A stretch of 64,000 nt of DNA, taken from contig NZ_FOTC01000001.1 in NCBI RefSeq assembly GCF_900114455.1, forward strand, positions 1,513,058 to 1,577,057. Direction: 5' to 3'. Source of the stretch: Halogranum rubrum (GTDB taxonomy: Archaea > Halobacteriota > Halobacteria > Halobacteriales > Haloferacaceae). Position 1 is the first letter of the stretch; each line of letters starts with the position of its first letter. The notes under the pieces are model-generated. The model was not told where the DNA came from, did no database searches, and saw only the letters and a list, made by a program, of their open reading frames with translations. A program made the translations under genes and the position numbers. Of the stretch, positions 1 through 8,599 are shown piece by piece.

Positions 1-1435
1 GAGGATAGTCCACGCCGAGTTCGACGCCGTACTGGGTCTGTTCGTCCGGTGAGAGTCTCCACGGTTCGTGCACCGTCTCGGGTGGAAGGGCTGCCAGTTC
101 GGGCAGCCAGTGGGTGACGTACGTCGCCTGCTCGTCGTACTGCTTGGCCTGTTTCACGACGTCGAAGTATCGGTCGCGTGAATCGTTGCCGACGCCGGCG
201 ATGTACGCCCAGTTGCCGTAGTTACTGCACGGGTCGTAGTCGACGAGCTGTGTCTCGAAGTACGCGGCTCCCCACCGCCAGTCGACGCGGAGGTTGTTCG
301 CGAGAAACGACGCCGCGTTCTGTCGTCCACGGTTGGAGACGAACCCCGTTCGGTTCAACTCACGCATGATAGCGTCGACGAACGGGACACCCGTCTCGCC
401 GGCGGCCCACCGGCCGAACGCTGTCTCTGCCTCCCCGTCAGTCCGCCACTCGATGTCCGTACGGTTTCGGATTCCGCCACGGGCGAAGAATCGATTGCCG
501 TGCTTCAGGAACTGAAACTGGAAGAAATCCCGCCACAGGAGTTCGAACAGTAACCAGTAGGTCGAGTCGTTGGCGACGCGTTCGGCCTCGTAGCGGTCGA
601 CTTCTACGTTCACGAACCGTGGCGACAGACAGCCTTCGTTCAGCCACGGCGAGAACTTCGAGGAGTAATCCGCTCCGAGGAGTCCGTTACGCGTCTCTTT
701 GTACACGCGGAGGCAGTCGCGGTCCCAGAGGTACGCCGCCAGTCGGTCACGGCCCGCGGATTCGCCGCCGTCGAAGTCGAGAGAGCGTCGCTCGTCGACC
801 GGTGGGTCCTCGACACCGAGCGTCGAGAGCGACGGTAGCGTCTCGAACGTAGCCCGTTCAATCGAAGAAGTGGCCGACGGCAGTGGCGGGAGCGTCGGCA
901 CGTCGAGCGGGTCGCGCGTCGTTGACGACGATTCTACGCGTTTGCGAAAGGGAGTGAACGTGTCGTCGATGTCGGTGTACGGGGTCGGTAGGTCGGCGAG
1001 ATGAACGAGCGTGTGTGTCCACAGTCGGTGGACGGCCACACCCTCCTCACGGAGTCGGGCAGTGACAGCGCGCTCGGTTGTCCGTTCTTCACTCGTCGGA
1101 AGGGTCTGGAAGAAGACGGCGTCGGCATCGGTCGTCGAGACGAGCGCCGGCAGGACAGTTTCCGGCCGGCCGTGTGCGACGAGCAAGTCGCTTCCGGCCG
1201 CACGGAGCGAGTCGCGGAGGTCGGTCACCGATTCGCGGCGGAACTGCGCACGGTGGCCGCCAGTCTTCTCGTAGCGAAACGAGTCCGGACCGCCGAAGTC
1301 CGCCGTCCCGTACTCCCGAGGGTCGAAGCAGTAGACGGGGAGGAGTGCCTCTGCGCGCGCCGCGTCGACGAGGACGGAGTTGTCGTGTAGTCTGAGGTCA
1401 CGTCGGAACCAGATGAGTGCCGTATCGACCGCCAT
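1..1435 (-). CDS. Cryptochrome/photolyase, CRY-DASH type (3' end outside window)
   Basis: Flavoprotein of the cryptochrome/photolyase family, expected to bind FAD and an antenna cofactor and to repair UV-induced pyrimidine dimers, DASH members preferring single-stranded or loop DNA. About 478 codons are visible from the ATG at 1435, and the frame is still open at the window edge, so only a few C-terminal residues should be missing. The N-terminus reads LIWFRRDLRLHDN, the start of the Rossmann antenna domain. The FAD-binding helical half shows LLWRDFFQFQF and CSNYGNWAYIAGVGND, the latter typical of the DASH subgroup. It is not in the supplied translations because it is open at the 5' window edge; I read it from the reverse complement. 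Family call is secure, the DASH subgroup likely. Confidence 0.9.
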   Translation of the reverse strand, partial: MAVDTALIWFRRDLRLHDNSVLVDAARAEALLPVYCFDPREYGTADFGGPDSFRYEKTGGHRAQFRRESVTDLRDSLRAAGSDLLVAHGRPETVLPALVSTTDADAVFFQTLPTSEERTTERAVTARLREEGVAVHRLWTHTLVHLADLPTPYTDIDDTFTPFRKRVESSSTTRDPLDVPTLPPLPSATSSIERATFETLPSLSTLGVEDPPVDERRSLDFDGGESAGRDRLAAYLWDRDCLRVYKETRNGLLGADYSSKFSPWLNEGCLSPRFVNVEVDRYEAERVANDSTYWLLFELLWRDFFQFQFLKHGNRFFARGGIRNRTDIEWRTDGEAETAFGRWAAGETGVPFVDAIMRELNRTGFVSNRGRQNAASFLANNLRVDWRWGAAYFETQLVDYDPCSNYGNWAYIAGVGNDSRDRYFDVVKQAKQYDEQATYVTHWLPELAALPPETVHEPWRLSPDEQTQYGVELGVDYP

Positions 1436-1512
1436 ACCGTGGAGTAGCGCGGAGTTCCCTTGAACGCAATCGTCGCGGAGACTGACGTCGACAGCGTCCG
1501 TCTGAACCACTC

Positions 1513-2058
1513 TCAGCGTCGTGTCTCGGTCTGTACTGCGCGTACGACCTCGGGAACGGTCATGCTCGCGATAGCTGCAAAGACGAGGAGTGCCCAGTAC
1601 GCGGGTGCGACGACAGAGACGGGAGAGACACCGAGAAGCGAGACGACGACGAGTGAGACGCCGAGGAGCGTGAGACCGAAGACGACGCGAGGCCCGAGTT
1701 GTCCCAGTTTCGACCATCGGTCACACGAGGCTGTCGTCGGTGTCGTCTCCAGATATCTGGAGACAGCGGAGACCCCGTCGAGGAGTTCGACCTCGTTTTG
1801 GACCGAGTCGAACGCGACGATGGCAGCGTCGTCGAGTCTCGGGAGATGTGTCTGATGGAGTGAGACGTAGACGCTCTGTCGGACGTTCCGTGGCGGTGGA
1901 GACTCGCCCGCCTCGTTCTCGGCGATGACGTCGGCGAGGTCGCCGACCGTCATACCACCGTCGGTCGATTGGAGGTGCTGGATGACCGCACGTCGACGGT
2001 CGTTTCTGAGAATGTCGTACACCTCGCTTTCGGCAAGGCGGGGAACAGGGGAACTCAT
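1513..2058 (-). CDS. DUF7344-like winged-helix protein with C-terminal membrane segments (copy 1)
   Basis: Protein of 181 aa with no assigned function. The N-terminal ~100 residues resemble a winged-helix domain: YDILRNDRRRAVIQHL, a DLADVIAENE helix, then RQSVYVSLHQTHLPRLDD as recognition region and wing. This pattern matches the haloarchaeal DUF7344 family as I remember it. Two hydrophobic segments follow (VVFGLTLLGVSLVVVSLLG and AYWALLVFAAIASM), so it is probably membrane-anchored with a cytoplasmic DNA- or ligand-binding head. I chose MSSPVPRLAESEV as the start because upstream codons read as low-complexity non-coding sequence; a perfect 14-bp palindrome sits just upstream. It lies 213 nt downstream of a paralogue in the same orientation. 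Confidence 0.8.
   Translation of the reverse strand: MSSPVPRLAESEVYDILRNDRRRAVIQHLQSTDGGMTVGDLADVIAENEAGESPPPRNVRQSVYVSLHQTHLPRLDDAAIVAFDSVQNEVELLDGVSAVSRYLETTPTTASCDRWSKLGQLGPRVVFGLTLLGVSLVVVSLLGVSPVSVVAPAYWALLVFAAIASMTVPEVVRAVQTETRR
1850..1890. repeat. 41-bp stretch identical between the two DUF7344-like genes
   Basis: Bases 1850-1890 are identical to 2588-2628 without a mismatch. The segment encodes the shared helix-wing region (NVRQSVYVSLHQT). The paralogues are clearly diverged on either side, so the identity is more than the overall divergence predicts. Recent gene conversion or very strong constraint would explain it. Confidence 0.85.
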
Positions 2059-2067
2059 CTGAGGGAA

Positions 2068-2081
2068 GTCACTGCAGTGAC
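2068..2081. promoter_or_regulatory. Perfect 14-bp palindrome upstream of the copy-1 gene
   Basis: GTCACTGCAGTGAC is a perfect inverted repeat lying 10-23 nt upstream of the ATG at 2058, between the expected TATA position and the start. In a leaderless gene this overlaps the transcription start, a usual place for a repressor site. That it is an operator is inferred from symmetry and position only. Confidence 0.45.
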
Positions 2082-2271
2082 GTACACGTGAGTGGGGGTT
2101 GAGTATACGGCCGTTGCCAGCGGTACGGAACGCCTGCGGGGCAATCGGTTCCTGCGGAGGGCAAGTTGTCGAGTCGGTCTCGAGACTGACCACAGACTCT
2201 CGATGAGGACGTTTGGCGTCACTGCGTGTCGGTAAGCATCCGCGACCGAGCGTAGTCACCGACTACCGCAC

Positions 2272-2835
2272 CTACGACTGGCTGAAACGGTCCAGCAGTG
2301 TCGTCTGTTGCAGCGAGATGTGGTACATCGCCGAGAGGGCAAACAACACGAGGAAACTAGTTGCGAGCGCGACGGGGGGGACGCCACCGATGACGGGGAC
2401 GCCGAGTGAGCCAGCGAGTTGTACGAGCAGACCGAGAACCGCGATACCGAGATAGTACTCACCCCACGAGAGGCCGTGTTTCGGAACCACTTCCAGATAG
2501 ACGGTCACCTCGTCGGCGTGGTGTGAGAGTCGGACACCCCGCTCTGCCTCCTCGACGATTCCCAGATCGTCGAGTTTCGGCAGATGCGTCTGATGGAGTG
2601 AGACGTAGACGCTCTGTCGGACGTTCCGCGGGGCTGGCCGCTCGCCCGACTCCACGCTCGCGATGTACTCGGAGAGATCTCGGACAGTGACCGGTCCTTC
2701 GACCTCACCGAGGCGCGAGAGAACCAGTCGACGCCGGTCGTTCCTGAGCACGTCGTGTATCTCGGTTCGTTTCAAACTCTCGTCTAGTGTCTCACTAGAT
2801 GCTTCTTCGAACCCGGTGTGTATCCCTGAACTCAT
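2272..2835 (-). CDS. DUF7344-like winged-helix protein with C-terminal membrane segments (copy 2)
   Basis: A 187-aa paralogue of the gene at 1513-2058, with the same order of parts: a winged-helix head (IHDVLRNDRRRLVLSRL, DLSEYIASVESGE, RQSVYVSLHQTHLPKLDD), then two hydrophobic helices (YLGIAVLGLLVQLAGSLGV and VALATSFLVLFALSAMYHI). Function unknown; a membrane-tethered transcription factor is one reading. The start at 2835 (MSSGIHTG) is preferred over an in-frame ATG ten codons upstream, because a TATA-like box (ttgtataagcc on the minus strand, near 2860) lies about 25 nt upstream, fitting a leaderless transcript. Bases 2836-2945 are AT-rich promoter and spacer. Confidence 0.82.
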   Translation of the reverse strand: MSSGIHTGFEEASSETLDESLKRTEIHDVLRNDRRRLVLSRLGEVEGPVTVRDLSEYIASVESGERPAPRNVRQSVYVSLHQTHLPKLDDLGIVEEAERGVRLSHHADEVTVYLEVVPKHGLSWGEYYLGIAVLGLLVQLAGSLGVPVIGGVPPVALATSFLVLFALSAMYHISLQQTTLLDRFSQS

Positions 2836-2945
2836 CCCGCAGAGATGTGGTCTTGGCTTATACAAGAAGATATCCCATAATTTACGATATTCAATATTGA
2901 TAGAAAATCTGTCGTAAGAGAATATAAACAGGAGTTCGCGAGGAG

Positions 2946-4970
2946 TCAGGCCAGCCAGTCGTCCGGCTTCGTGTCGTAATCCACGTCACCAGCGGCGATA
3001 CGCTCGGTGAGTTCGTCGTCGAGGTCGTGGACCTCGAACGACTCACCGTCGTAGCGGATGCGTTTGCCCGCTTCGACGGGTTCCGGCTCACGACCCCGGC
3101 GACGAGCGATTTCGAGGTCGTGTTCGTCGTACTCTTTGACGATGGTCATGAGGTTGATCGGGCGACCCCACAGGTCGTAGAGTCGTTCGACCACGCCCTT
3201 CGCCTGCCCGTGGTCCAGCATGATGCCGTTGTACTGGTGGCCCAAGAGGAGTTCACCACGGTTGTCGTAGTTACCGTCGTAGACGGCGACGGTCGGTTTC
3301 CCGAAGTTGGTGAACATCAACAGCAGTTTCTTCTTCACGTCCTCGTAGTCGGTGCTGGTGACGCGGAAGTCACCACTCGAACGGGTGTACTCGTAGGCGA
3401 AGTAGTGGCTCTCGGTGACGAACTCGTCGGTGAGGAAGGCGTCGAGGAACGTCACGTCGTTGTGGCTCTCGCGAATCTCGCGCATCCGACGCCATCCCGC
3501 CGAGTAGTCGAGGTCCGCGAGGGCCTCCTCGACGGTGTCGTACAGTTCGTCGTCGAACATGTACCGAGCGAGTCGCTCCAGTTCCGACCGGCGGATACGG
3601 CGGACGAACCCGCGGTTCTGCGGTTTGACGAGCGAGTAGTGGCGTTCGGCCATCCCCTCGTAGGTGAGCAGTTTCCACGGGTAGGCGTCGACGTCGACGG
3701 GGCTCTCTTCGTCTGCTTCCCGGGCCGAGAGAACCCGGTCGAGCGTCTCGTAGTCGATGCGTGGGTCGTCCGGTCCGAGTGCGACGACGTCGTCGACGGT
3801 GTCCGACCGAATCCCGTCGATGGTGGGGTCCGGGGCGAGCAGTTCTTGCACGCGCTCGAAGTCGACTTCGTCGTGGAAGTTTCGCCACGTGACACCTTTG
3901 ACGCGCAGGAGTTTGTCGGCGACTTCGCGGCGGTTCGTCGAGTTCTCGATGTACTCCCACAGGTCCTTGCCCAGTTTGTACGGGTTCAGTCCGGGCGACC
4001 CGAGGACGCGCGACTGGTGGTCGGCGTAGGTGATGAACTCGTCCGTGCCGGCGAAATGTTCTTCGCCCATCATGAGCGACTCCCAGTAGGCCGCCCACCC
4101 CTCGTTCATGACCTTCGTCATCTTCTGGGCGGCGAAGTAGTACGACTCTTCGCGAAGCATGTCGAGGACGTCCTTCTGCCACGGTTCCATCTCGACGGCT
4201 CTGTCCTTCTCCTCGTCGTAGGTCATACCGTGGCGACGGAGATACGCGAGGATGTCCTTCTGTGGTTCGTCGAGGTTCGCCTCGGCCTCCTCGGCCTCGG
4301 CGAGGTCGTCTAACCACTCCTCGGAGAACACCTGTCGTCGCACCTCGTCGGAGATGTTCATGTCGTCGAGTCGGTCCCGCAGGTCCTCCGGACCCTGTTT
4401 CTCTCGAGGGAGTCCGGCCTCGCGGTACGGTCGGTGCTGGTCGATGTTGTCCTCCAGACAGAGCACGGCATCGATGAACTTCTCGACCTCACCCCGGTCG
4501 ATTTCGGGGTCGTCCATGTAGCTGCCGATAGCCGACCCGTGCGCTTCGAGCATCGCCGCGGCGTCGAGCATCTCGCCGTCTCTGGCGAACATCCCGAACC
4601 ACTCGTTGTTGGCGAAGAAGTCGGAGTGGGCTTCGACGTGCGTGATGACCGCCTTCTGGTCGGCCAGCGAGTTCGACTCCTGTAAGAAGGCGTGGCTCGG
4701 GTTGTCGTTGTTGACGATTTCGAACGCTTTGCCCATGCCGAACTGGTCGGTCTTGCGCTGGCGGTCGTAGCTCATCCCCCAGCGCCAGTGCGGATAGCGG
4801 GTCTGGAACCCGCCGTAGGCGATGAGTTGGTTCATCTCGTCGTAGTCGACGATCCAGTAGTTGACCGGATACGGGTCGAGGCCGAGTTTCTTGGCGAGCG
4901 CACTCGCTTCTCGGACCGGTTCTTCTAACTGTTTTGCGACACGCTGAGCGTCGATTCGGTCGTCTCTCAT
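2946..4970 (-). CDS. spoVR: SpoVR/YcgB family protein
   Basis: A 674-aa cytosolic protein of the SpoVR family (Bacillus SpoVR is needed for spore cortex; E. coli YcgB is stress-induced). Its biochemistry is unknown. Recognisable conserved stretches are YPVNYWIVDYDEMNQLIAYGG, MGKAFEIVNNDNPSHAF, an HVEAHSDFFANNEWF segment and a YWESLMMGEEHF segment, rich in conserved His/Glu. It is the last gene of the prkA1-prkA2-yeaH-spoVR run, 57 nt after the yeaH stop, with an SD-like GGAGGGA before the ATG at 4970. The same partnership (PrkA, YeaH, YcgB) is known in bacteria, supporting a shared role downstream of the kinases. No sporulation role is implied in an archaeon. Confidence 0.92.
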   Translation of the reverse strand: MRDDRIDAQRVAKQLEEPVREASALAKKLGLDPYPVNYWIVDYDEMNQLIAYGGFQTRYPHWRWGMSYDRQRKTDQFGMGKAFEIVNNDNPSHAFLQESNSLADQKAVITHVEAHSDFFANNEWFGMFARDGEMLDAAAMLEAHGSAIGSYMDDPEIDRGEVEKFIDAVLCLEDNIDQHRPYREAGLPREKQGPEDLRDRLDDMNISDEVRRQVFSEEWLDDLAEAEEAEANLDEPQKDILAYLRRHGMTYDEEKDRAVEMEPWQKDVLDMLREESYYFAAQKMTKVMNEGWAAYWESLMMGEEHFAGTDEFITYADHQSRVLGSPGLNPYKLGKDLWEYIENSTNRREVADKLLRVKGVTWRNFHDEVDFERVQELLAPDPTIDGIRSDTVDDVVALGPDDPRIDYETLDRVLSAREADEESPVDVDAYPWKLLTYEGMAERHYSLVKPQNRGFVRRIRRSELERLARYMFDDELYDTVEEALADLDYSAGWRRMREIRESHNDVTFLDAFLTDEFVTESHYFAYEYTRSSGDFRVTSTDYEDVKKKLLLMFTNFGKPTVAVYDGNYDNRGELLLGHQYNGIMLDHGQAKGVVERLYDLWGRPINLMTIVKEYDEHDLEIARRRGREPEPVEAGKRIRYDGESFEVHDLDDELTERIAAGDVDYDTKPDDWLA

Positions 4971-5027
4971 GGTCTGTCCCTCCGCCGGCGAGTCGACTCG
5001 GCGACTGCGGGAAGGGTCGATTGCTGT

Positions 5028-6341
5028 TCAGTCATCGTTGCTCTCCGTGCTGAGAATCTTGTAGATTGCGTCGACGACGTCGTCCGGCGACTTGACGTAG
5101 GCGACGACGACGTTACCGGTGTCCGAGAGCGAACTCTCGACTTCCTCGGCGTGCGTCGCGTTGATAGCGTTACCGCCGGGTTGGGTCTCGACGTAGGCGT
5201 GGAGGTTCGCCGGTATCTCCTCCATGAGCGGGATAACGTTCTCTCGCGTGTCGTTCGAGGAGTTTTCACTATCCCCTGCGGCGAAGACGTAGCGGTTCCA
5301 GTCGGCCCACGGATACTCCTCGTCGAGAATCTCCTTGGCGAGGAGGTACGCCGAGGAGATTTTGGTGCCGCCGCCGGAGCGGATGCCGAAGAACTCCTCG
5401 CGTTCGACCTGCCACGCCTCGGCGTCGTGGGCGATGTAGACGAACTCGGCGTTGTCGTACTTACCCGTCAGATACCAATCGAGCGGCGTGAACGTTCGCT
5501 CGACTAGTTCGCGCTTCTTCTCTCGCATCGACCCCGACACGTCGCGGATGTTGACCACGACGACGTTCTTCTGTTTCTCCTCGACAATCTCGGGGTGGCG
5601 GTAGCGCTCGTCTTCGCGACGGAACGGGACGTTCCGCAGGCCGTCGCGTCGGATGCGCTGCATCGTCGTCGTCTCCTCGACGTTCTCGGCCATCTCCTCG
5701 AAACTGGCCCACGTGCCACGTTCGTCGTCGGGGATATTCTCGTAGGCGTCGGCGACCCACGCGTGCGAGACGAGGATGTTCTCCTCGCGCGCCCACCGGA
5801 ACACGTCGTCGGCGGTGACACCCTCCACTTTGCAGGCCTCGCGGACGTAGTCGTCGTCGAAGTCCATCGCGAGTTTTCGCTTCAACCCGGCGCGGAACAG
5901 TTTCTCGAAGTCGAGGGTGCTGTTCGGCCCCGTCCGGGTGAGTTCCGTATAGTCGCCCTCTATCTCCTCTACGACCTCCTTCCCCTTCGGTTGGAGGTCG
6001 AGACCCAACTCCTCGTCGAGTTCCTGGGCGAACTCCTCGGGGTCCATCTGGTAGTACTCGTGTTCCCCGCCCTCTTCGCCCGGGTCCCCGTCCTCTCCGT
6101 CGCCTGGTTGTGGCGGGCCGACGGGTTGGCCCACGTCGGGTGTTCCGCCCTGTCCCTGTCCGACCCCGCCCATGTCGCGGCGGTCGTAGGCGAACTCCGG
6201 AAGGTCGATAATCTTGATGGGGATGTTGATGCTGTTCGGTCCCGACCCACCGAGGTCACCGTAGCTGATGAACTCTTTGAGGTCCTCGCGGCGGTTCTCG
6301 CCGACTTCGTGGAACCGCTCTAGGTCTTCTCTCAGTCCCAT
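5028..6341 (-). CDS. yeaH: YeaH/YhbH family (DUF444) von Willebrand A-like protein
   Basis: A 437-aa protein of the DUF444/YeaH-YhbH family, partner of PrkA kinases. The C-terminal half has a VWA-like fold with a MIDAS-type motif, DVSGSM, preceded by a hydrophobic strand (NVVVVNI). The middle holds a Gly/Pro/Asp/Glu-rich flexible stretch. The start [13 protein letters not shown] at 6341 is chosen because a very strong Shine-Dalgarno sequence (GGAGGTG, 6352-6358) sits at the right spacing inside the end of prkA2; longer in-frame extensions run through prkA2 coding sequence. The start overlaps the prkA2 stop by 10 nt, implying translational coupling. Confidence 0.9.
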   Translation of the reverse strand: MGLREDLERFHEVGENRREDLKEFISYGDLGGSGPNSINIPIKIIDLPEFAYDRRDMGGVGQGQGGTPDVGQPVGPPQPGDGEDGDPGEEGGEHEYYQMDPEEFAQELDEELGLDLQPKGKEVVEEIEGDYTELTRTGPNSTLDFEKLFRAGLKRKLAMDFDDDYVREACKVEGVTADDVFRWAREENILVSHAWVADAYENIPDDERGTWASFEEMAENVEETTTMQRIRRDGLRNVPFRREDERYRHPEIVEEKQKNVVVVNIRDVSGSMREKKRELVERTFTPLDWYLTGKYDNAEFVYIAHDAEAWQVEREEFFGIRSGGGTKISSAYLLAKEILDEEYPWADWNRYVFAAGDSENSSNDTRENVIPLMEEIPANLHAYVETQPGGNAINATHAEEVESSLSDTGNVVVAYVKSPDDVVDAIYKILSTESNDD

Positions 6342-8599
6342 CTGGACGACACCTCCTTCATCACGGCGCGACTCGTCAGTTCGGCCGACGCCTCGGTGTA
6401 TCCGTGCTTCGTCATCTCCTCGATAGTCTTGCGTTTCACTGTGGCAGTCTCCGTGTTGGCCGGTGGCGAGTCCCACTGCCGCGGGTCGAAGTCCTCGAAC
6501 AGGCGAGCGACGTCGTCCCAGTCGTGGCTCTCTAGTACGGCGCGAATGACCGGAATCTCCGAGAGGTCGACGTTCTGCGCAGAGAACTCCTCGTCACGGT
6601 TCTCCCACGCGTAGCGGTTCAGCGCGGTGATGACCTTCTCGCGACGGAACGCTTCGACCTCTTCGGAGGGTTCGTTGCCGACGTAGTCGGCCTTCTTGAA
6701 CCGGCCGAGATGTTCGGTCTCGAACAGCTTCATCAAGAGCGCGTCGGGTTCGACGGGACCGTGTTCCGTCTCTATCTGGTCGTCGCCGGCCCACGCGTAG
6801 ACGTGCTCGACGTACTCCGTGACCGTCTCCTCTTCGACGCCTTTGTCGGCGAGCACCGCGTCGAGTACGTCTCGTTCCTGCTGCGTGGCGATGTACCTTC
6901 TGACGACGGAGATACGTCCCTCGTACTCCGCCGACTCACCGCGGGAGAAGACGGGCGCGACGACGAGTCCCTCGACCATCGCGTCGAGGACGTCCTCGGG
7001 CATGATGACCTGCTCGACGGAGAGCGTCGGGTGGTGTCTGTCGCGCTCGTCGTGCAACAGGTCGGCGACGATGTCGCGCGTGTAGGTGACGGGAATGCCG
7101 TGCTTTCCGTCCGTCGTGTGCCCGAAGTCGAACTCGTCGGCTTGGCGGCGCGTGTCGCCTTCCTGCAAGTAGCCTCGGTCGAACAGGATAGCCTTGTCCA
7201 CGAGGTCGATTCCCGGCGGGATATCCTCGGCATCGAGGCGCGTGACGACGCTGTAGAGCGCCGCTGCCTCGAGTACGTGCGGCGCAAGTTCGATCGACGT
7301 GACCGTCCCGTGGCCGTCTCTGACCGCAATCGTCAACGGGGCACGGATGCGCTCTGCGAGTTCCTCGTAGGCGTCGGCCTCCCACACCGGCGTCTCGTTC
7401 GTGAGTTCCCGGCGAATGAGCTCCGTCTCCAACGAGAGGTTCGTCAGATAGCGGAACTCGTGGCGGTCGAGTCGGCGCTTCAGCGCCTTCAACGGGTCGC
7501 GACCGTTCCGGTCGGCGTGCTGGTCCAACACTGCGTCGAGGTCCGGGTTCGAGATTATCAGGAGCTGGGTGTCGATGTCCATCCCGATGCTCTTGTCCAG
7601 TTTGACCCGCCGTTCGTCGGGAACGTTCAAGAGCTTCTGCAGGAGGTCGGCGTGCTGGGCGGCGTCCTCGACGATGGTGAGGAGACTGTTCCCCTGCGAG
7701 AGCACGCCGTCGTAGCTGAACGCCTGGGGGTTCTTTCGGCCCCGCGAGTCGAGTTCGCGGAGCATCCCGGGCATCCACGTGCCGACGAGTCGTTCCTTCG
7801 GCGACCCGTCGTCCTCCGAGTGGAGCACGCCGATACCGCGGCCGACGTCGACGATGTAGTTCTTCACGCGGAGATGCTTCGGGTCGGTTATCTTCGAGAA
7901 CAACTCGCTCTTGCCGGCACGGCGGTACTGGTCTTCGAGGAAGGTGTACGCCTCGCGGCAGAACGGGTCGAGACTGGCGTCCGACGAGAGCGGGATGTGG
8001 TCACCCGACGTGGTGTTCAGTTCCGAGAGGAGTTTACGTCGGACCTCGAGGGGAAACACGGAGAGCGGGTTCGACTGAACCGGACTCTCGTACCAGTCGG
8101 CTTCGAGGTCGACTCCCTCGTCGGTGTAGCTCAACCCTCGCGTGTCGGAGGAGCTAGCGATGTTCCACTCGACCGTGTAGCGTCGTCCGGCGTCGGTCTT
8201 CGAGTACTCACGCAGTCCGTTGATGAGACAGCGTTTCAACTCGGATTTTCCAGTTGCTGTTGGCCCGTCGAACCAGATGATCTTCTCGCCTTTGCCGCGG
8301 TCGGCGGCGATGGTTCTGAGGTCGTCGACGAAGCCGTTGAGCACCTCGGTGTTGCCGAGGATGGCGTGTTCGCCGTCGTTGTGCGGGTCGTCGAAGAACC
8401 GGTAGCGTTCGACCGTCTCGCCCTCCTCGACGACGGTTCGCGTCCCCATGGACTCGATGGCTTCCAGTAGGTACTTGCTCGCGTGTGAGGCGATAGAGGG
8501 CCGTTCGAACGCCAGGTCGACGTACTCGGCCAGACTCATCGGTGGCTCGTAGGCCGTATCCAGCGCGCGGTCCGCCTCGGTGATGTAGTCGTGTGGCAT
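6332..8599 (-). CDS. prkA: PrkA-type AAA+ serine protein kinase, second copy
   Basis: A 755-aa PrkA family protein: an AAA+ P-loop domain followed by a C-terminal kinase-related region. The Walker A motif GPTATGKS is at residues 112-119. The residues after it ([20 protein letters not shown]) correspond to the PrkA core. Bacterial PrkA phosphorylates proteins under nutrient stress, though which part is catalytic is debated. The ATG at 8599 directly abuts the TAG of the first prkA copy with no spacer, so the two must be co-transcribed and probably translationally coupled. The two copies differ widely in sequence, suggesting an old duplication and possibly a heteromeric kinase. Confidence 0.92.
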   Translation of the reverse strand: MPHDYITEADRALDTAYEPPMSLAEYVDLAFERPSIASHASKYLLEAIESMGTRTVVEEGETVERYRFFDDPHNDGEHAILGNTEVLNGFVDDLRTIAADRGKGEKIIWFDGPTATGKSELKRCLINGLREYSKTDAGRRYTVEWNIASSSDTRGLSYTDEGVDLEADWYESPVQSNPLSVFPLEVRRKLLSELNTTSGDHIPLSSDASLDPFCREAYTFLEDQYRRAGKSELFSKITDPKHLRVKNYIVDVGRGIGVLHSEDDGSPKERLVGTWMPGMLRELDSRGRKNPQAFSYDGVLSQGNSLLTIVEDAAQHADLLQKLLNVPDERRVKLDKSIGMDIDTQLLIISNPDLDAVLDQHADRNGRDPLKALKRRLDRHEFRYLTNLSLETELIRRELTNETPVWEADAYEELAERIRAPLTIAVRDGHGTVTSIELAPHVLEAAALYSVVTRLDAEDIPPGIDLVDKAILFDRGYLQEGDTRRQADEFDFGHTTDGKHGIPVTYTRDIVADLLHDERDRHHPTLSVEQVIMPEDVLDAMVEGLVVAPVFSRGESAEYEGRISVVRRYIATQQERDVLDAVLADKGVEEETVTEYVEHVYAWAGDDQIETEHGPVEPDALLMKLFETEHLGRFKKADYVGNEPSEEVEAFRREKVITALNRYAWENRDEEFSAQNVDLSEIPVIRAVLESHDWDDVARLFEDFDPRQWDSPPANTETATVKRKTIEEMTKHGYTEASAELTSRAVMKEVSSRWD

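Noticed and set aside
3027..4313. A 428-aa frame antisense to spoVR
   Set aside because: Shadow frame typical of GC-rich genes; no recognisable motif.
6710..8470. A 586-aa frame antisense to the second prkA gene
   Set aside because: Shadow of a strongly supported kinase gene on the other strand.
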